Source: Zygnema cylindricum
Taxonomy: Eukaryota; Streptophyta; Zygnematophyceae; Zygnematales; Zygnemataceae
Direction of reading: 5' to 3'
NCBI GenBank assembly: GCA_037447655.1
Contig: JBBHKE010003043.1
Span: forward strand, 72,257 to 136,256
Length of the DNA stretch: 64,000 nucleotides
The position numbers and the translations under genes were made by a program. Under the pieces are notes generated by a model that saw only the letters and a program-made list of their open reading frames with translations, was not told the DNA's origin and ran no database searches. Below are positions 1-11,000 of the stretch, in pieces. Positions within the stretch are counted from its first letter, which is position 1. Each line of letters opens with the position of its first letter.

Positions 1-1
1 A

Positions 2-76
2 GCTAAAGCCGCAGATAAAGAAGCAGATGAGCTGCAAAAGAAGTATGGGCTACAAGGAAAACAGTTTGATAGGTAA
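2..76 (+). CDS. 3'-terminal exon of an unidentified protein (partial)
   Basis: From base 2 a frame of 24 codons runs to TAA at 74-76. It is hydrophilic, rich in Lys, Ala and Asp/Glu, and ends GLQGKQFDR. The composition is protein-like and differs from the AT-rich DNA after it. The rest of the gene lies left of the window, so neither domain nor function can be assigned. It could also be a chance frame at the edge. Confidence 0.35.
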   Translation, partial: AKAADKEADELQKKYGLQGKQFDR

Positions 77-2231
77 AAGTTACCATACCATTTGTAGGTA
101 GTATCGTACAGATCACTGGATTGGGACGTTTTGGGAGGTCAATATGGTGACCACAGGTAGATGGGAAATAACTCGCTAACTGCGAGAAAAATATCGAAGC
201 TTGAGTAGAATTAAGGGAAGGAATTTAGAAGAAGACTAAGGGAACGTACGAGGAAATAGAGGAAATTCTGCAACGGCTGGGCTGGAAATACCAGATTTTA
301 GGCCATAGGGTTCATGGTGAATAATACCATAAAAAGGTGTGCGGAATCAAGACTGGATTCAATGGAAACCCATTTTTTATTTCTACGACTTGTACTCCAT
401 TTGTTGTAGGAATATGTGCACCGATTCATTTCACCAGTTCACTTCTCTATAAAACAAAGGCTGAGGTGTGTACCATATACAAATTTAAGACACAACCTGG
501 GGATTTGTAAGTTGGGTTTAACCATTTTTTTTTCTGCGATAATACGACCTCCCTTTTCTGGCCTCCGAAGATGCATTCTTTTTTTTTGTATTATTTTTTA
601 TGACAAGACTTAGTCAATAGACAGGGATGGATTTAGTTTAATTTGCATTAACTTATGATGTTTCTAGCTGTATTTTGTCCGGCGGTTAGTAATTAATTGT
701 GCATTAGTACTTTCATATTAATCATTTGTCAATAGTAGTTTTCTTTACTTCATATGAGTTCAGGATTTCTTCATTGCATGTCTAGGTTTAGTTAATGCCG
801 TAAAAGCCACTTCACAGGGACATTGTTTTGGTTAGACCTAAAACTGATTAGCATTTTCTGGGGAGGAAATTGTACAGTAAATAAATATTGAATCGAGGTA
901 TTTACAAGTCCAAAAATAGAATTTCAGTTACCTAGTCTGGATGCTTCGCAGCGCGATTCAATACCAAAAAGAATGAATTTTGTTGTCTCAGATGACCTGG
1001 TTTTGAATAAGGTCTTTGTAACTTCGTGACTCTTTTGTGTTATTTTTGTTTTTCTTCAAATAAAAAGCCAGTTACCATCTGATATTTTTTCTACCTCGCG
1101 ATCCCTACTGGGTTTTTGTTTTCGTATGTTTTCTGTTGTTCAGTTCCTTCAACAGGTCCTTTTTCCATTGAGCTCATATTGGAATATCTGCATTTTCAAT
1201 TTAGGCAGGGAAAAAAATTTGCCGTCTTGTTAATTGATCTCCCAAATTATTTCATCAGAATTTGAAGCTCTGACTGGAAAAGAGGTTCAAATGCATTTCC
1301 CAAGTATTTCAAGAAAATCTGAAGCTCTGAATGAATTAGAGGGAAGAATTAACTTGGCGACATCGAGGGTAGAAATTGGAGGAAGATAATGGAAGGGTGG
1401 AGGTGTTAATTCTTATTCAAAAATTGACATTGTGGAACAAAATGGACTCCCTTAGAATTTGAAAAGCAGGGTGAGAACAACTAAAGACCAAAACTCCGAG
1501 ACTTAGCCTCACTACCTTATTGAACCCTTTTGACATAGCTGCTAAAAAAAGCAGCTACAGCTAAACAACCAAACCTCCCCCGTTTTAATTAGCTAAAACC
1601 CCCAATTTTTCATGTACGTCAGCAGTGACCCAATACAGCGCGCCGGTCCAGAAATGTGATATTCTCGATGAGACTTGGCGACACAATGAAACCAATACGA
1701 TAGGATACGATACGAGATATGATACACGAAAAACGATACGATATATCATGATCACTATATATATTTTAAGAGCAATAATAGCCATGGTCCGTAATTTCAC
1801 GGTCTTCCTACTTGTAAAGTTAATAAATTCCAAAGTTGTTTTTTCTGCGCATATTTTAACAATCCATCTGCGCATGACTTGGTGGAGCACTGAATGGAAA
1901 GGTTCCAAGGGTATGGCCAAGAACTTGGAAGTGTGAAAATTTCTAGAAAACATGACTAGTTGTGATTATTGTAGCAGGATGCAATCAGCCATGTCAGCAA
2001 AATCCGTGTGTCGTTGATGTAACTTAGGCAAAAAAATTGTCGTCACCACCATGTTAGCAATCAACATATAGTCGATAGTGCACAAACTCCAGGAAGGTAA
2101 AACATCGGCAATATCGGCATGTGGTACGTTGTTGTGTTGGTCGATTTTATAAAAATTGTATGCATCGGGAAGCAAACCGTATTGTTGCAAAACTTTCATC
2201 GGACACTAATCACTTTTGTGGCTTATTCTGC
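77..2231. other. Intergenic, no gene seen
   Basis: AT-rich DNA with stops in all frames. A short run of degenerate GATACGATA units sits at about 1696-1745. The longest opposing frames (about 1585-1953) overlap this run and have no protein-like character. Confidence 0.5.
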
Positions 2232-2950
2232 TTAGGGTGCATCTCCATGTGCCTAAGGGTTTTTTTCTGTCGTTTTCCTATAAAACTTAGAACCGTACCG
2301 CCTAAGTTTCAACCGTACAAAAAAATAGAAAAAGTGAAAAGTGCATCTTGCGTCATCATCGAATTTAAGATGTACTACATGTTGTCGTCTTGTGTTCTTC
2401 GACCCACGGCCACGCCAAAAAACGTCATCTTCAAACTTTTATTTAAAACACAGGGATGATGTGTTTTAAAACAAAGTATATTTGAAAAACAAATAGGAAC
2501 ACGTATTGGCACGTGTAAATTTTTTTACACAAATTTCAAACGAATTCAAGCGAGGGCGAAAGGTACAGTATTCGTTATTTTTTGTCCGTTTGCGTCCATG
2601 AAAGTACACAATTTGTTTTGTTTTGTCGCATTTCGTTCAGTACGGATTTTTCCATTCCAGGGGTCTGAAAATTCCGATGCCAATCGTGAGAAATCTCTGA
2701 GGGCGCCCCATCAAGTCGCACACGCCGCCTCTCTCATGCAGCTTCGCAATTTTTCACAATTTGGTGCGTCATCACAGATTGTACACTGTCGAAAGCCGTC
2801 ACGGGCATTGTCGACGTATACAATCGTCACGCCCTTAAGTGACAACTTCGTTTGGTACACATAGAGACACCCGAAATCCGGGTCCGCCGGATCTGCGCTA
2901 AAAAACAAAGTAATTTCTCTAAGTTTCAAGTACATGGAGATGCACCCTTA
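2232..2950. mobile_element. PIF/Harbinger (Tourist)-like MITE, copy 1
   Basis: The left end is TTA followed by GGGTGCATCTCCATGT and the right end is ACATGGAGATGCACCC followed by TTA. The 16-bp terminal inverted repeats are therefore perfect and a TTA target duplication sits outside each. The element is 713 bp (2235-2947) and has no transposase frame. TTA duplications are typical of PIF/Harbinger elements. Copies 2 and 3 in this window share the ends and parts of the interior, including a block near the right end with CCGGGTCCGCCGGATC. Confidence 0.75.
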
Positions 2951-3096
2951 GTTATATAAAGACCACAAGAGACAATAAAAATGAAATCACTTTAAATGTT
3001 TTTAAGGTGCATATTATGAGTTCCGTGAAAAATGGTGAGTTGTGCTTAAATTGTTAGGTTAAAGCAGGTTTAAACGAGCCATTAAAGTGTTAATAC

Positions 3097-3317
3097 TACA
3101 CCGCCAATCGCTATTAGCGTGTACGTTTGATTAGCGTATACTATTATTTAGCGTGGTGTACGCTAATTGGGAATTTGGAAATTTTGGAAGAAATCGATTA
3201 CTCAAATTAGGAATTAGGGCTTTTTTTAAATAGTGTGGATCATTCTATTTGAGAATAAAAAATAAAAAAAGCGGGACGGGATTAGCGTACACAACGCTAA
3301 TAGCGATTGGCTGTGTA
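3097..3317. mobile_element. TA-flanked MITE (CACCG family), copy a
   Basis: TA, then CACCGCCAATCGCTATTAGC, with the near-perfect inverse CGCTAATAGCGATTGGCTGTG before TA at the right end. The element is 217 bp (3099-3315) and has no coding capacity. The TA duplication suggests a Tc1/mariner-type (Stowaway-like) element. The interior, including an AAAAAAGCGGGACGG stretch near the right end, matches copy d at 41554-41752. Confidence 0.75.
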
Positions 3318-6300
3318 ACGCTTAAAAGATTTGCGTTGAAACCCAACACTGCGTTCATGTCGTTACCGAATTTAATAATTTAATACGCGAGCGCAATTCG
3401 GAACGGCCTGATACTAAGGGTGAATAACTGAATTTCCATTGGCTCCGGTCTGGATCATTTTTCAATGATTGGGAAGTTTTTAGCCATAAAAGATCTGGAC
3501 CATCAGTCATCACCCAATCAAAAGGAACCAAAAGGGAGCCAATGGGATTCACCCTTAAGGCTCGTTCTCTGTGCGCGAAATTGCTCGTTTTCTTGTCGTT
3601 TTGCTCATGGACTCAATGACACAACCGTAAAATCTCTTCCGTACAATGTTCTGACTTTTGTACCAGCCAATGAGTGTCGAGTTCACAATTCCAGCTAGCA
3701 TATGATTACTTTTTTGTATTCCACTGACTTTCATTATGATACGTACTGTAGAAGTTCGCTCACTTTATTAGAGCATTTTCCTCACTGACAGATGTCATTA
3801 GCGGCCAAAACATACTGACGCTGACGCTAAATCTATTGAAGATCCTTTCACTAAATGACAAGGACACAGGACGATTCTGAAGGAATATTATGTCGGCTGA
3901 TGTTCAGGCGCAAGAAACAGTCGTCTAGCTAAGTCAGGCTGGAATTCTTAGAATACCGTACACATGATTTTGTCGCATCTTCTGTTAGCTTTCACTCCAA
4001 GACTGACGTATAGTACAGAAATTTGGTTACTAGTAATGTTTCTGTCAGTAATAGTACGGACTGACTGACGGTTATTTATATGTACGGTTTATGTGTTTCG
4101 TACAGTTTCAGAGATCCTATTCTTCAAGAACAGGACGATCTTCCAAAAGCCAAAAGCCCTTTGGCGCCACCTGCTTTTGTTTGACTTTTCATCTGAATTT
4201 GAAAGACTTTCCAGTTCACCATTTTTCTCAAACGATACAGTACGGTAATGTAAGGTACAGTACGGATTTCAATTATTGCGTCAACTTGCACAACGTGCAC
4301 CCGCATGGTGTGCACCTAATGCAACCACACGTGTGAAATGATGCAAAATGATGGCATTGATGCAACGCTCAAAAACTTTTTTTTTTGTACCAGAAACTGA
4401 TGCATACAATAAGCCAATCAGGCGTATCCGAGAGCAGCAACAACAGCAATTTTAGTATTTTACAGTTTTACACAACGGAACTGAAATGTGTACGGTTTTG
4501 ACATCTCAGATCGACTGAAACTTAACGGAAGACAAGAATTTCTGCATTTTGACAGCCTGTACTATTTAAACTTTGAAAAAGTACAGTCTGCTAGATGGTG
4601 ATAACACGACACGACAAAAAAAACGAAATAAACTCTTGTGGAATAGTTCCATGGACGACCGTGCATACTCATACGCTTTCCCACGTGTCAATGATATCCT
4701 GTACGGACGTTATGTCTCCAAGCGGCACGATTTCAGCCAATGCGGTGCCGTACATGCAGTCGTACGGTTAAAATTTGACGCGACAGGCGTCACAAAATAG
4801 ATTCTGCTAAAACTAGACACGTGGCAGTCACTGAAAATATATATTTCGCCGTACACGCACTGCCGACGGACGAACTGCACCGACTTTTTGTTAATACGTT
4901 ATATAGTGCGAACTTCTGAAGCCAATTATTTAGTGCGGCTCGTCTGCAGACTCTTTCTTTCTTTATGACCCCCCTCCTTCACACCACCTACCCTCTCCTT
5001 ACCTCTCCCCCCTATTATGCACTCGTGCTAATTTTGGTTTGGAATTCCTATTATTGTTTTGCAACACCCTGTCACTCTCCCTCTCTTTCCCATAAAACTC
5101 TCAAACCTTATCCTCTCTATCAAAACTATCCAAACCTCCCGAAAACAAAACAAAATGGTCAGAAACCGCAATCGATTCCCAAACTTTCTCCACTCTTCTC
5201 CTTCCTCCTTTCTTCCGTTTCTCTTTTACCGATTCCTATTTTCGTTTTTTTCTTCTATGTCTCCTGATATTTCTTCTGATGCTTGTCCCTGCTAAACTTC
5301 TACTTCTCTCCCCAAATCCTTAATTTAACATAACAAATAAGTAAATGATAGTTTTAGGAAACCACATTAGAATTCGTACAAATAAAAATAAAAATGTAAA
5401 AAAAGCACAACTTCAAGTTCTCTGCTTTAAAGAGTGTGCAAAACAAAGGGAAAATATTCTCGTTTTTTGACTTGAAATAACGTAATTTTAGACAGTAAAA
5501 AAGCATTTGCAAGTGTCTGGAGTGATTGTGGGCTAGGTTAACTTCTAGTCTTTTTGTCTTTTTGTCTTTTTATCTTTTTGTCATTTTGTTTTTTTGTCTT
5601 TTTAAATGAAATGGGTTCTTTAAACCGATTATTTCGTACGTTTATTCGTAAACCATGTCAACGGGACGACAGATCGGAGCCTTTTTTTTTCTCTATGGTA
5701 AGCTTCTCAAGCTTTTTCCATTACTAAAGTTACTTAAAATTTTGGTAAAAGAGATCACAATCCGATCTCTAAGCACCCTTTTTCATTGCCTTGGGAAGGA
5801 AATGAAAGGAAATGCTATATTTTATTATTATTTTATTTTATATTTTATTATTTTTTTACCTGCATCTGCCACTGAGGGTGTGGGCAGAAAAAATGGTGGT
5901 GTGAAAATAGCGCTTTCCTTAGGGTTTTTTAAATTTTTCTTAGGGTTCTTTTAGTCTTTTTTAGGGTTTTTCAAGGTTTTTTAAGATGACAACAAAAAAT
6001 AACATCAAATTATTTTTTTTATCTCTCCAAAAGACCCGACAGTGCAACTCACAGTTTTGGCATCATGCGGAATGAAATGCAAATTATTATTATTTTTTTA
6101 TTTTTTCAAATCATCTTAGGGGATCATGGATAGGTAGAAGTATTTTTGTTTTCTAGTGAGTTTTTTTTTTGGTTTTTTTTTTTGGTTTTTCACTTCGACT
6201 TCGGTTCTTTTTGTGGTCTTCTGTGGTTTAAGTTTTTGGGATTTTTTTTTTTTTGGGTTTTTTTTGTTTTTGGTGTGCAAGATTGGTCACGGGTCCCCCT

Positions 6301-6900
6301 TCCCCCCCCTCTCTCTCTCTCTCTATCCCTTCCCCCCGCCCCTCGGCTGCCATGGAGCTCCCTGCACTAACGGGAGCCTGGGGAGTTTTGGGGGGAGGGG
6401 GGGGGGGAGGGAGGAGGGGAGAGGAGGGTCTGAGGAGAGATCTAAGGGGAGTCTATGAAGGTAGAGAAAGAGGTTTTTTGGGGGGCCAAAATCCTTAATT
6501 TCTCTTTTATATTCTGTTTGTAAACTTTCTATACCCCTTTACTTTTCTCTCAAAACGAGAGAGGGGGCGTTTCTCGCTCCCCGCCTTTCTCACAGGCCGA
6601 TCGCTGGCACTAGGGGGGGGGAGGAGGGAGAGGGAGAGGGAGGGGAGGAGGGGGATATATGAGGATGGAGGAGCAAAAACTGGAGGAAGAGACAGAAAAG
6701 GAAAAGAAGAAAAAAGATATATTTACACCTTTGTTACTGAAAAATATTCCGGCAAAGGTAGCTATACCCCCTTTAACATCTATGTGACAAGGACAACAGA
6801 TTTCGAAAAGCTCAAAAAATAGAGAAAAAGGAAAAAAAAAAAAAAAAGTTTCAGAAGGGCTTTTTATCCATGCGACAATTGAAGCAAAATAAAAAAAAGG
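3318..6900. other. Intergenic and low-complexity DNA, no gene seen
   Basis: AT-rich DNA with many GTAC-containing words, then T-rich runs with repeated TTTTTGTC near 5550-5600 and a CT/GGGGGA tract at 6300-6650. The frames over 4965-5295 and 6146-6498 consist of CT- or T-rich low-complexity translation and are not supported as genes. Confidence 0.5.
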
Positions 6901-6919
6901 AAAATAAGGGGTGGGGGTA

Positions 6920-7311
6920 TGGAAGGGAGGGGGGTGAAGGGAGAGCAGGAGTACGATGACATGGGATATTTTTTTTATAAGACAAGTAAGTGGTCATAAG
7001 TATTGTAATTGTATTTAACTACTCTAAAATTTAAAATGTAAAGAAGAAAATTAAAAAAAACAAGGAATGAGGAAAAGAGGAAAAAAAAACTGCAATAAAT
7101 TTCGCGTCATTTTCGAAATTCACTCGTTTTCTTTTGCCAAACTGAACTCCTTCTTTCCCATATATGTCCTTTTTCATAACTATAAAAATAGTCATTTTTA
7201 AACAGTTTTTTTTTATTATTTTATGATCCAATGAAAACTAACATCTACCCCCTGCACACACGCATAACTGTCGTCTACCTGCACTCCTCTCCTCTCCTTG
7301 CCCCTCCTCCT
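6920..7311. repeat. Dispersed repeat, related to 24520-24905
   Basis: The segment shares blocks in the same order with 24520-24905: GGAG(T)ACAACGA/GTACGATGA, a GTATTTAACTACTCTA-like stretch, A-rich GAAAAAGAGGAAAAA, CTTTCCCAT, and (A)AACAGTTTTTTTT followed by a C-rich end. Both copies finish next to a C- or G-homopolymer. No coding frame is present and the element class is unknown. Confidence 0.4.
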
Positions 7312-7888
7312 CCCCCCCCCCCCCCCCCCCCCCCCCCTTTGTCCTTCTGGCTGGCCATGCCACCACCATGAAGCGTCTTTTCACCCCCCCATGCACCCCT
7401 TGCGCCCTCGCCCACCACTGCCGCCCTCTCTCCCTGGTCCCTCCCCATAATGTCTTCCCTTGTCAGTGGCAAATGAAATTATGGGCTCACACGTGCGTAT
7501 CGATAAGTTCTGGATGTGTTTGTCTTTTCTGCCTTTACTCAGATGGTTTACCATCGTGCTTTTTAATTTATCTTGCGTTTTTTCTGCCTGCCTACGGTCT
7601 ATGTTTCTATACACTTCTGGTCATGTCGGTGCATTTATACGTCGGTACGATGGAGTACGGTATTGTACTGTGCGCCAGGTCAAACGTCCAGATTCTCCGG
7701 TATCATGGTCGGTGGCCTATGAGGTGCTGGATTGCGATATTTGTCCTCTTTTTTTGCTGATAGCCTGTTGCCACGTGATGCTTCCATCTACCGTCGGATC
7801 TCGTTGCTATTGCGGCCAGCATAGATGTCCTATGCGCATAAAACGCACAGAGTAAACTAACGAATACTACGTTCCGTGCGCATAAAAC
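7312..7888. repeat. Poly-C (26) plus 551-bp direct repeat, left copy
   Basis: Twenty-six Cs at 7312-7337 are followed by 7338-7888. This 551-bp segment recurs at 13062-13612 at the same length and, by eye, without a difference; translated frames of both copies are also the same. The two copies flank the copia element as direct repeats. No convincing gene lies inside: the 130-131-aa frames are overlapping open frames in a non-coding repeat. The segment ends GCGCATAAAAC in both copies, after which they diverge. Confidence 0.8.
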
Positions 7889-7896
7889 ACTAATTA

Positions 7897-8015
7897 AAGT
7901 ACATGAACACTAATTAAAGTGGAGCACTTAAGACTTAGTGTTCTAGGACTTTAGTCATCATGAAATAACTACCTAAATTATAGTGATTCAATAGTATGAC
8001 GAATTCCAATACTCC
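7897..8015 (-). repeat. 3' LTR remnant of the copia element
   Basis: A 119-bp stretch matches 12916-13034 in direct orientation with one visible difference (CTACC versus CTATC). On the element's own strand it follows a purine tract (GAGGGGGAG), the expected polypurine tract, and begins TATTGGAATTCG. The other end runs into a partly repeated CACTAATTAAAGT, so this LTR looks truncated or rearranged there. Confidence 0.65.
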
Positions 8016-8037
8016 CCCTCGATTGAAGCACGGAGTT

Positions 8038-11000
8038 TTAGTCACGTAGGCCAGAAGAAAAAATATGTTTGTCGAATGAAGGGCGAGGAAGAGGTTTGGT
8101 AAGAAAATCGGCAAGTTGGTTAGAGGTAGAACAATGAGAGAAAGAGACCGTTCCATCCATAATTTTTTCACGTGTAAAGTGGTATTGTATATCGATATGC
8201 TTCGTTCGAGTATGATGAATGGGATTTTTCATGAGAGCGAGAGCTCCTTGAGAATCACAAAAGATAGGAGTGGGAGAAGATTGATGAAAAGAAAGGTCCG
8301 TGAGAAGACGACGAAGCCAAATGGCGGTTTTTGTGGCAGAGGTGCCCGCCATATATTCAGCTTCAGTAGATGAGAGAGCAACAGTTTGTTGTTTCCGAGA
8401 AGACCATGAGACAAGTCCACCACCAAGGGAAAAGCACACTCCAGAAATAGAACGGCGTTCATCAGTTTGATTTCCCCAGTCCGCATCGCAAAAACCAACA
8501 AGAGAGGAGTCGGGAAGGGAGAGAGAAGGAGAGGGAAAAGAAGGTGGAGAGGAGGAAGGAGGAAGAGAGAAGGTGAGGCGAAGATGTTTAGTGCCTTGGA
8601 GATATCTGAGGACACGTTTCGCCGCATCAAGGTGAGTAGAACTCGCACAATGAGAGAATTGGGATAAGATACACACAGCAATGCAAATGTCCGGACGCGA
8701 CCCCAACATGGCATACATCAACTTTCCAACAATAGACCGGTAAAGAGACCCTATTTCTCCTTGGGCATCCCCATCGGATACTTCTTTTCTAAGTGTGGTA
8801 TTTGGATCTAGAGGTGTAGAAATAGGATTACAATCGGACATTCCAAAAGTCTCTAAAATATCGACAATATAATGCTCTTGACTCATTTGTAATAAACGTT
8901 TAGATCTATTTCTTGTAATGCTAATGCCTAAACAGTAATCAAGGTCACCCAAATCTGTCATCGGCCAATGAGATGCTAGCATGAGTTTTACTTTGTTAAT
9001 TTCCGTTTTACTAGGACCAGCAAGTATTAGATCATCAACGTAGATAATAATGATTACTAAACTGTTACCTGTACCTTTAATGTAAATACCAGGATCTGCG
9101 CTAATTTCTTTGAATCCATCTTTTAATAAAGCAGAGACAAGTGTTTTGTGCCACACACGTGGCGCCTGCTTAAGACCATAAATTGATTTATTCAATCGAC
9201 AGACCAAAGATTCTTGTCCAGCTACAACGTATCCTGGAGCCTGTTCCATGTAAATATCTTCTTCAAGATTCCCGTGTAAAAAAGCAGTTTTTACGTCTAG
9301 TTGCTGAAGCTCCCAATCGTGGATTGCTGCCAAAGACAAAATTGTACGAATAGATTCAAATTTTGCAACAGGGGCGAAAGTCTCGTTGTAATCAATTCCT
9401 TCCATCTGCGAATAACCTTTCGCCACTAGGCGCGCCTTATAGCGTTCAACAGATCCATCTGCAAATGTTTTAACTTTAAAAACCCATTTTGAACCAATGG
9501 CACGCCGGTTAGGTGGCAGTTCGCAAAGCGTCCAAGTCTGATTTGTCATTAGGGCTTGATATTCTTCATTTGCCGCCAAGTGCCACTTGTCTGCATCTGG
9601 ACGCTTTAGAGCAGATTTTAATGTGAGAGGTGAATCTTTGACGTCAGCAAGATTGGCGTGAGCAAGATTTTGAGTCACCTTCCAAGTAGGACGTACAAGT
9701 CGAGAACTACGTCGTACAGTTTGCTGAATAGGCGAATCGTTCAAAAAATTTGTCGTGGAGGATTGCGTAAGTGGATTCGCCAAAATTGGTTGAATAGAAT
9801 TTGTCGTAGTCCGTACGTTGTCCGCTAGTATTAATGACGACAGCTGCATGTCGTTTGGCGCGCGTAAATATTCGTCCTGAGGCGTACTTCTCACATGGGT
9901 TGTTGGCGCGTCGACATTTATATCGTCAAGATTTGTCGTCGTGAGCTGTGAATCGTGGGAAGCGACACCTGTATTGTCAGTCGCAATGATTTGCGTCTGT
10001 GAAATGGGCGCGGATTTCGCGGCATGTTCCGCGGTCAAAGATTTTTCAAATCTGCCAAAATCTGTAAAAACAAAGTTTTCCGGTTCCGTCATCGTGGCCG
10101 TTGAATTGTTAAGAGGGGTTAGAGGATCAACGGATAATGAGTCCGTAGGGAAATCAACGGTTAAAGGTGTGACAGGAAGATTTGGTACGAGGTGTCGAAT
10201 AAGAGGGTCCTCATTAAAAATGACGTCACGGGAGATGATGATACGACGAGTTTTAAGACAGTATATCCGGTACGCTTTGGAGTGGGGGGCGTAACCAACA
10301 AAAATACCTTTTATGGCCTTTGCACCCCATTTTCCATCGTTATTTGTAAGGTTTTTGTAATAAGCCTCACTTCCAAAAATGCGAAAATGGGAAACATTCG
10401 GTTTCTTTTTATGCCATGCCTCAAATGGAGTTTTGTTTTTAAGAGCCGACGTGGGTGATCTATTTCGAACATAACAAGCAGTTAGTAGGGCCTCGGCCCA
10501 AAAAGATTGAGGTAATGAGGCAAAATGCATCATGGACCGAGCCATATCGGCAAGGGTGCGATTAAGTCTTTCGGCATCCCCATTTTGTTGAGGTGTATGT
10601 GGAGCAGTCAATTCATGAATTATGCCACATGATGCTAAAAAATCCGTGAATTCATGCGACATATATTCCCCCCCATTATCACTTCTTAGCATTTTTATTT
10701 GAGAGGAGAATTGATTTTCGACAAGGGACTTAAAATGTTTGAAATGAGTAAAGGCCTCAGACTTATTTTTCATAAGATATACATGAGTGAATCGTGAGTA
10801 ATCATCAATAAAGGTAATGAAATACACAAATCCACTCAAACTTGGTACCCTCATAGGTCCACATACATCACTAGAAATTAGATCAAGAGGAGAATTTGAT
10901 TCAGAAGAGCTTGTTGGAAAAGGTAATCGAGGCATTTTGCCAATTATACATCCATGGCGAAAATCAAGTTGTTTTGCATCAAATGAATCTAAGCCTAAAA

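Noticed and set aside
7368-7855. Two overlapping 130-131-aa frames, duplicated at 13092-13579
   Set aside because: They are duplicated only because the whole 551-bp repeat is duplicated. The frames overlap each other and show no domain.
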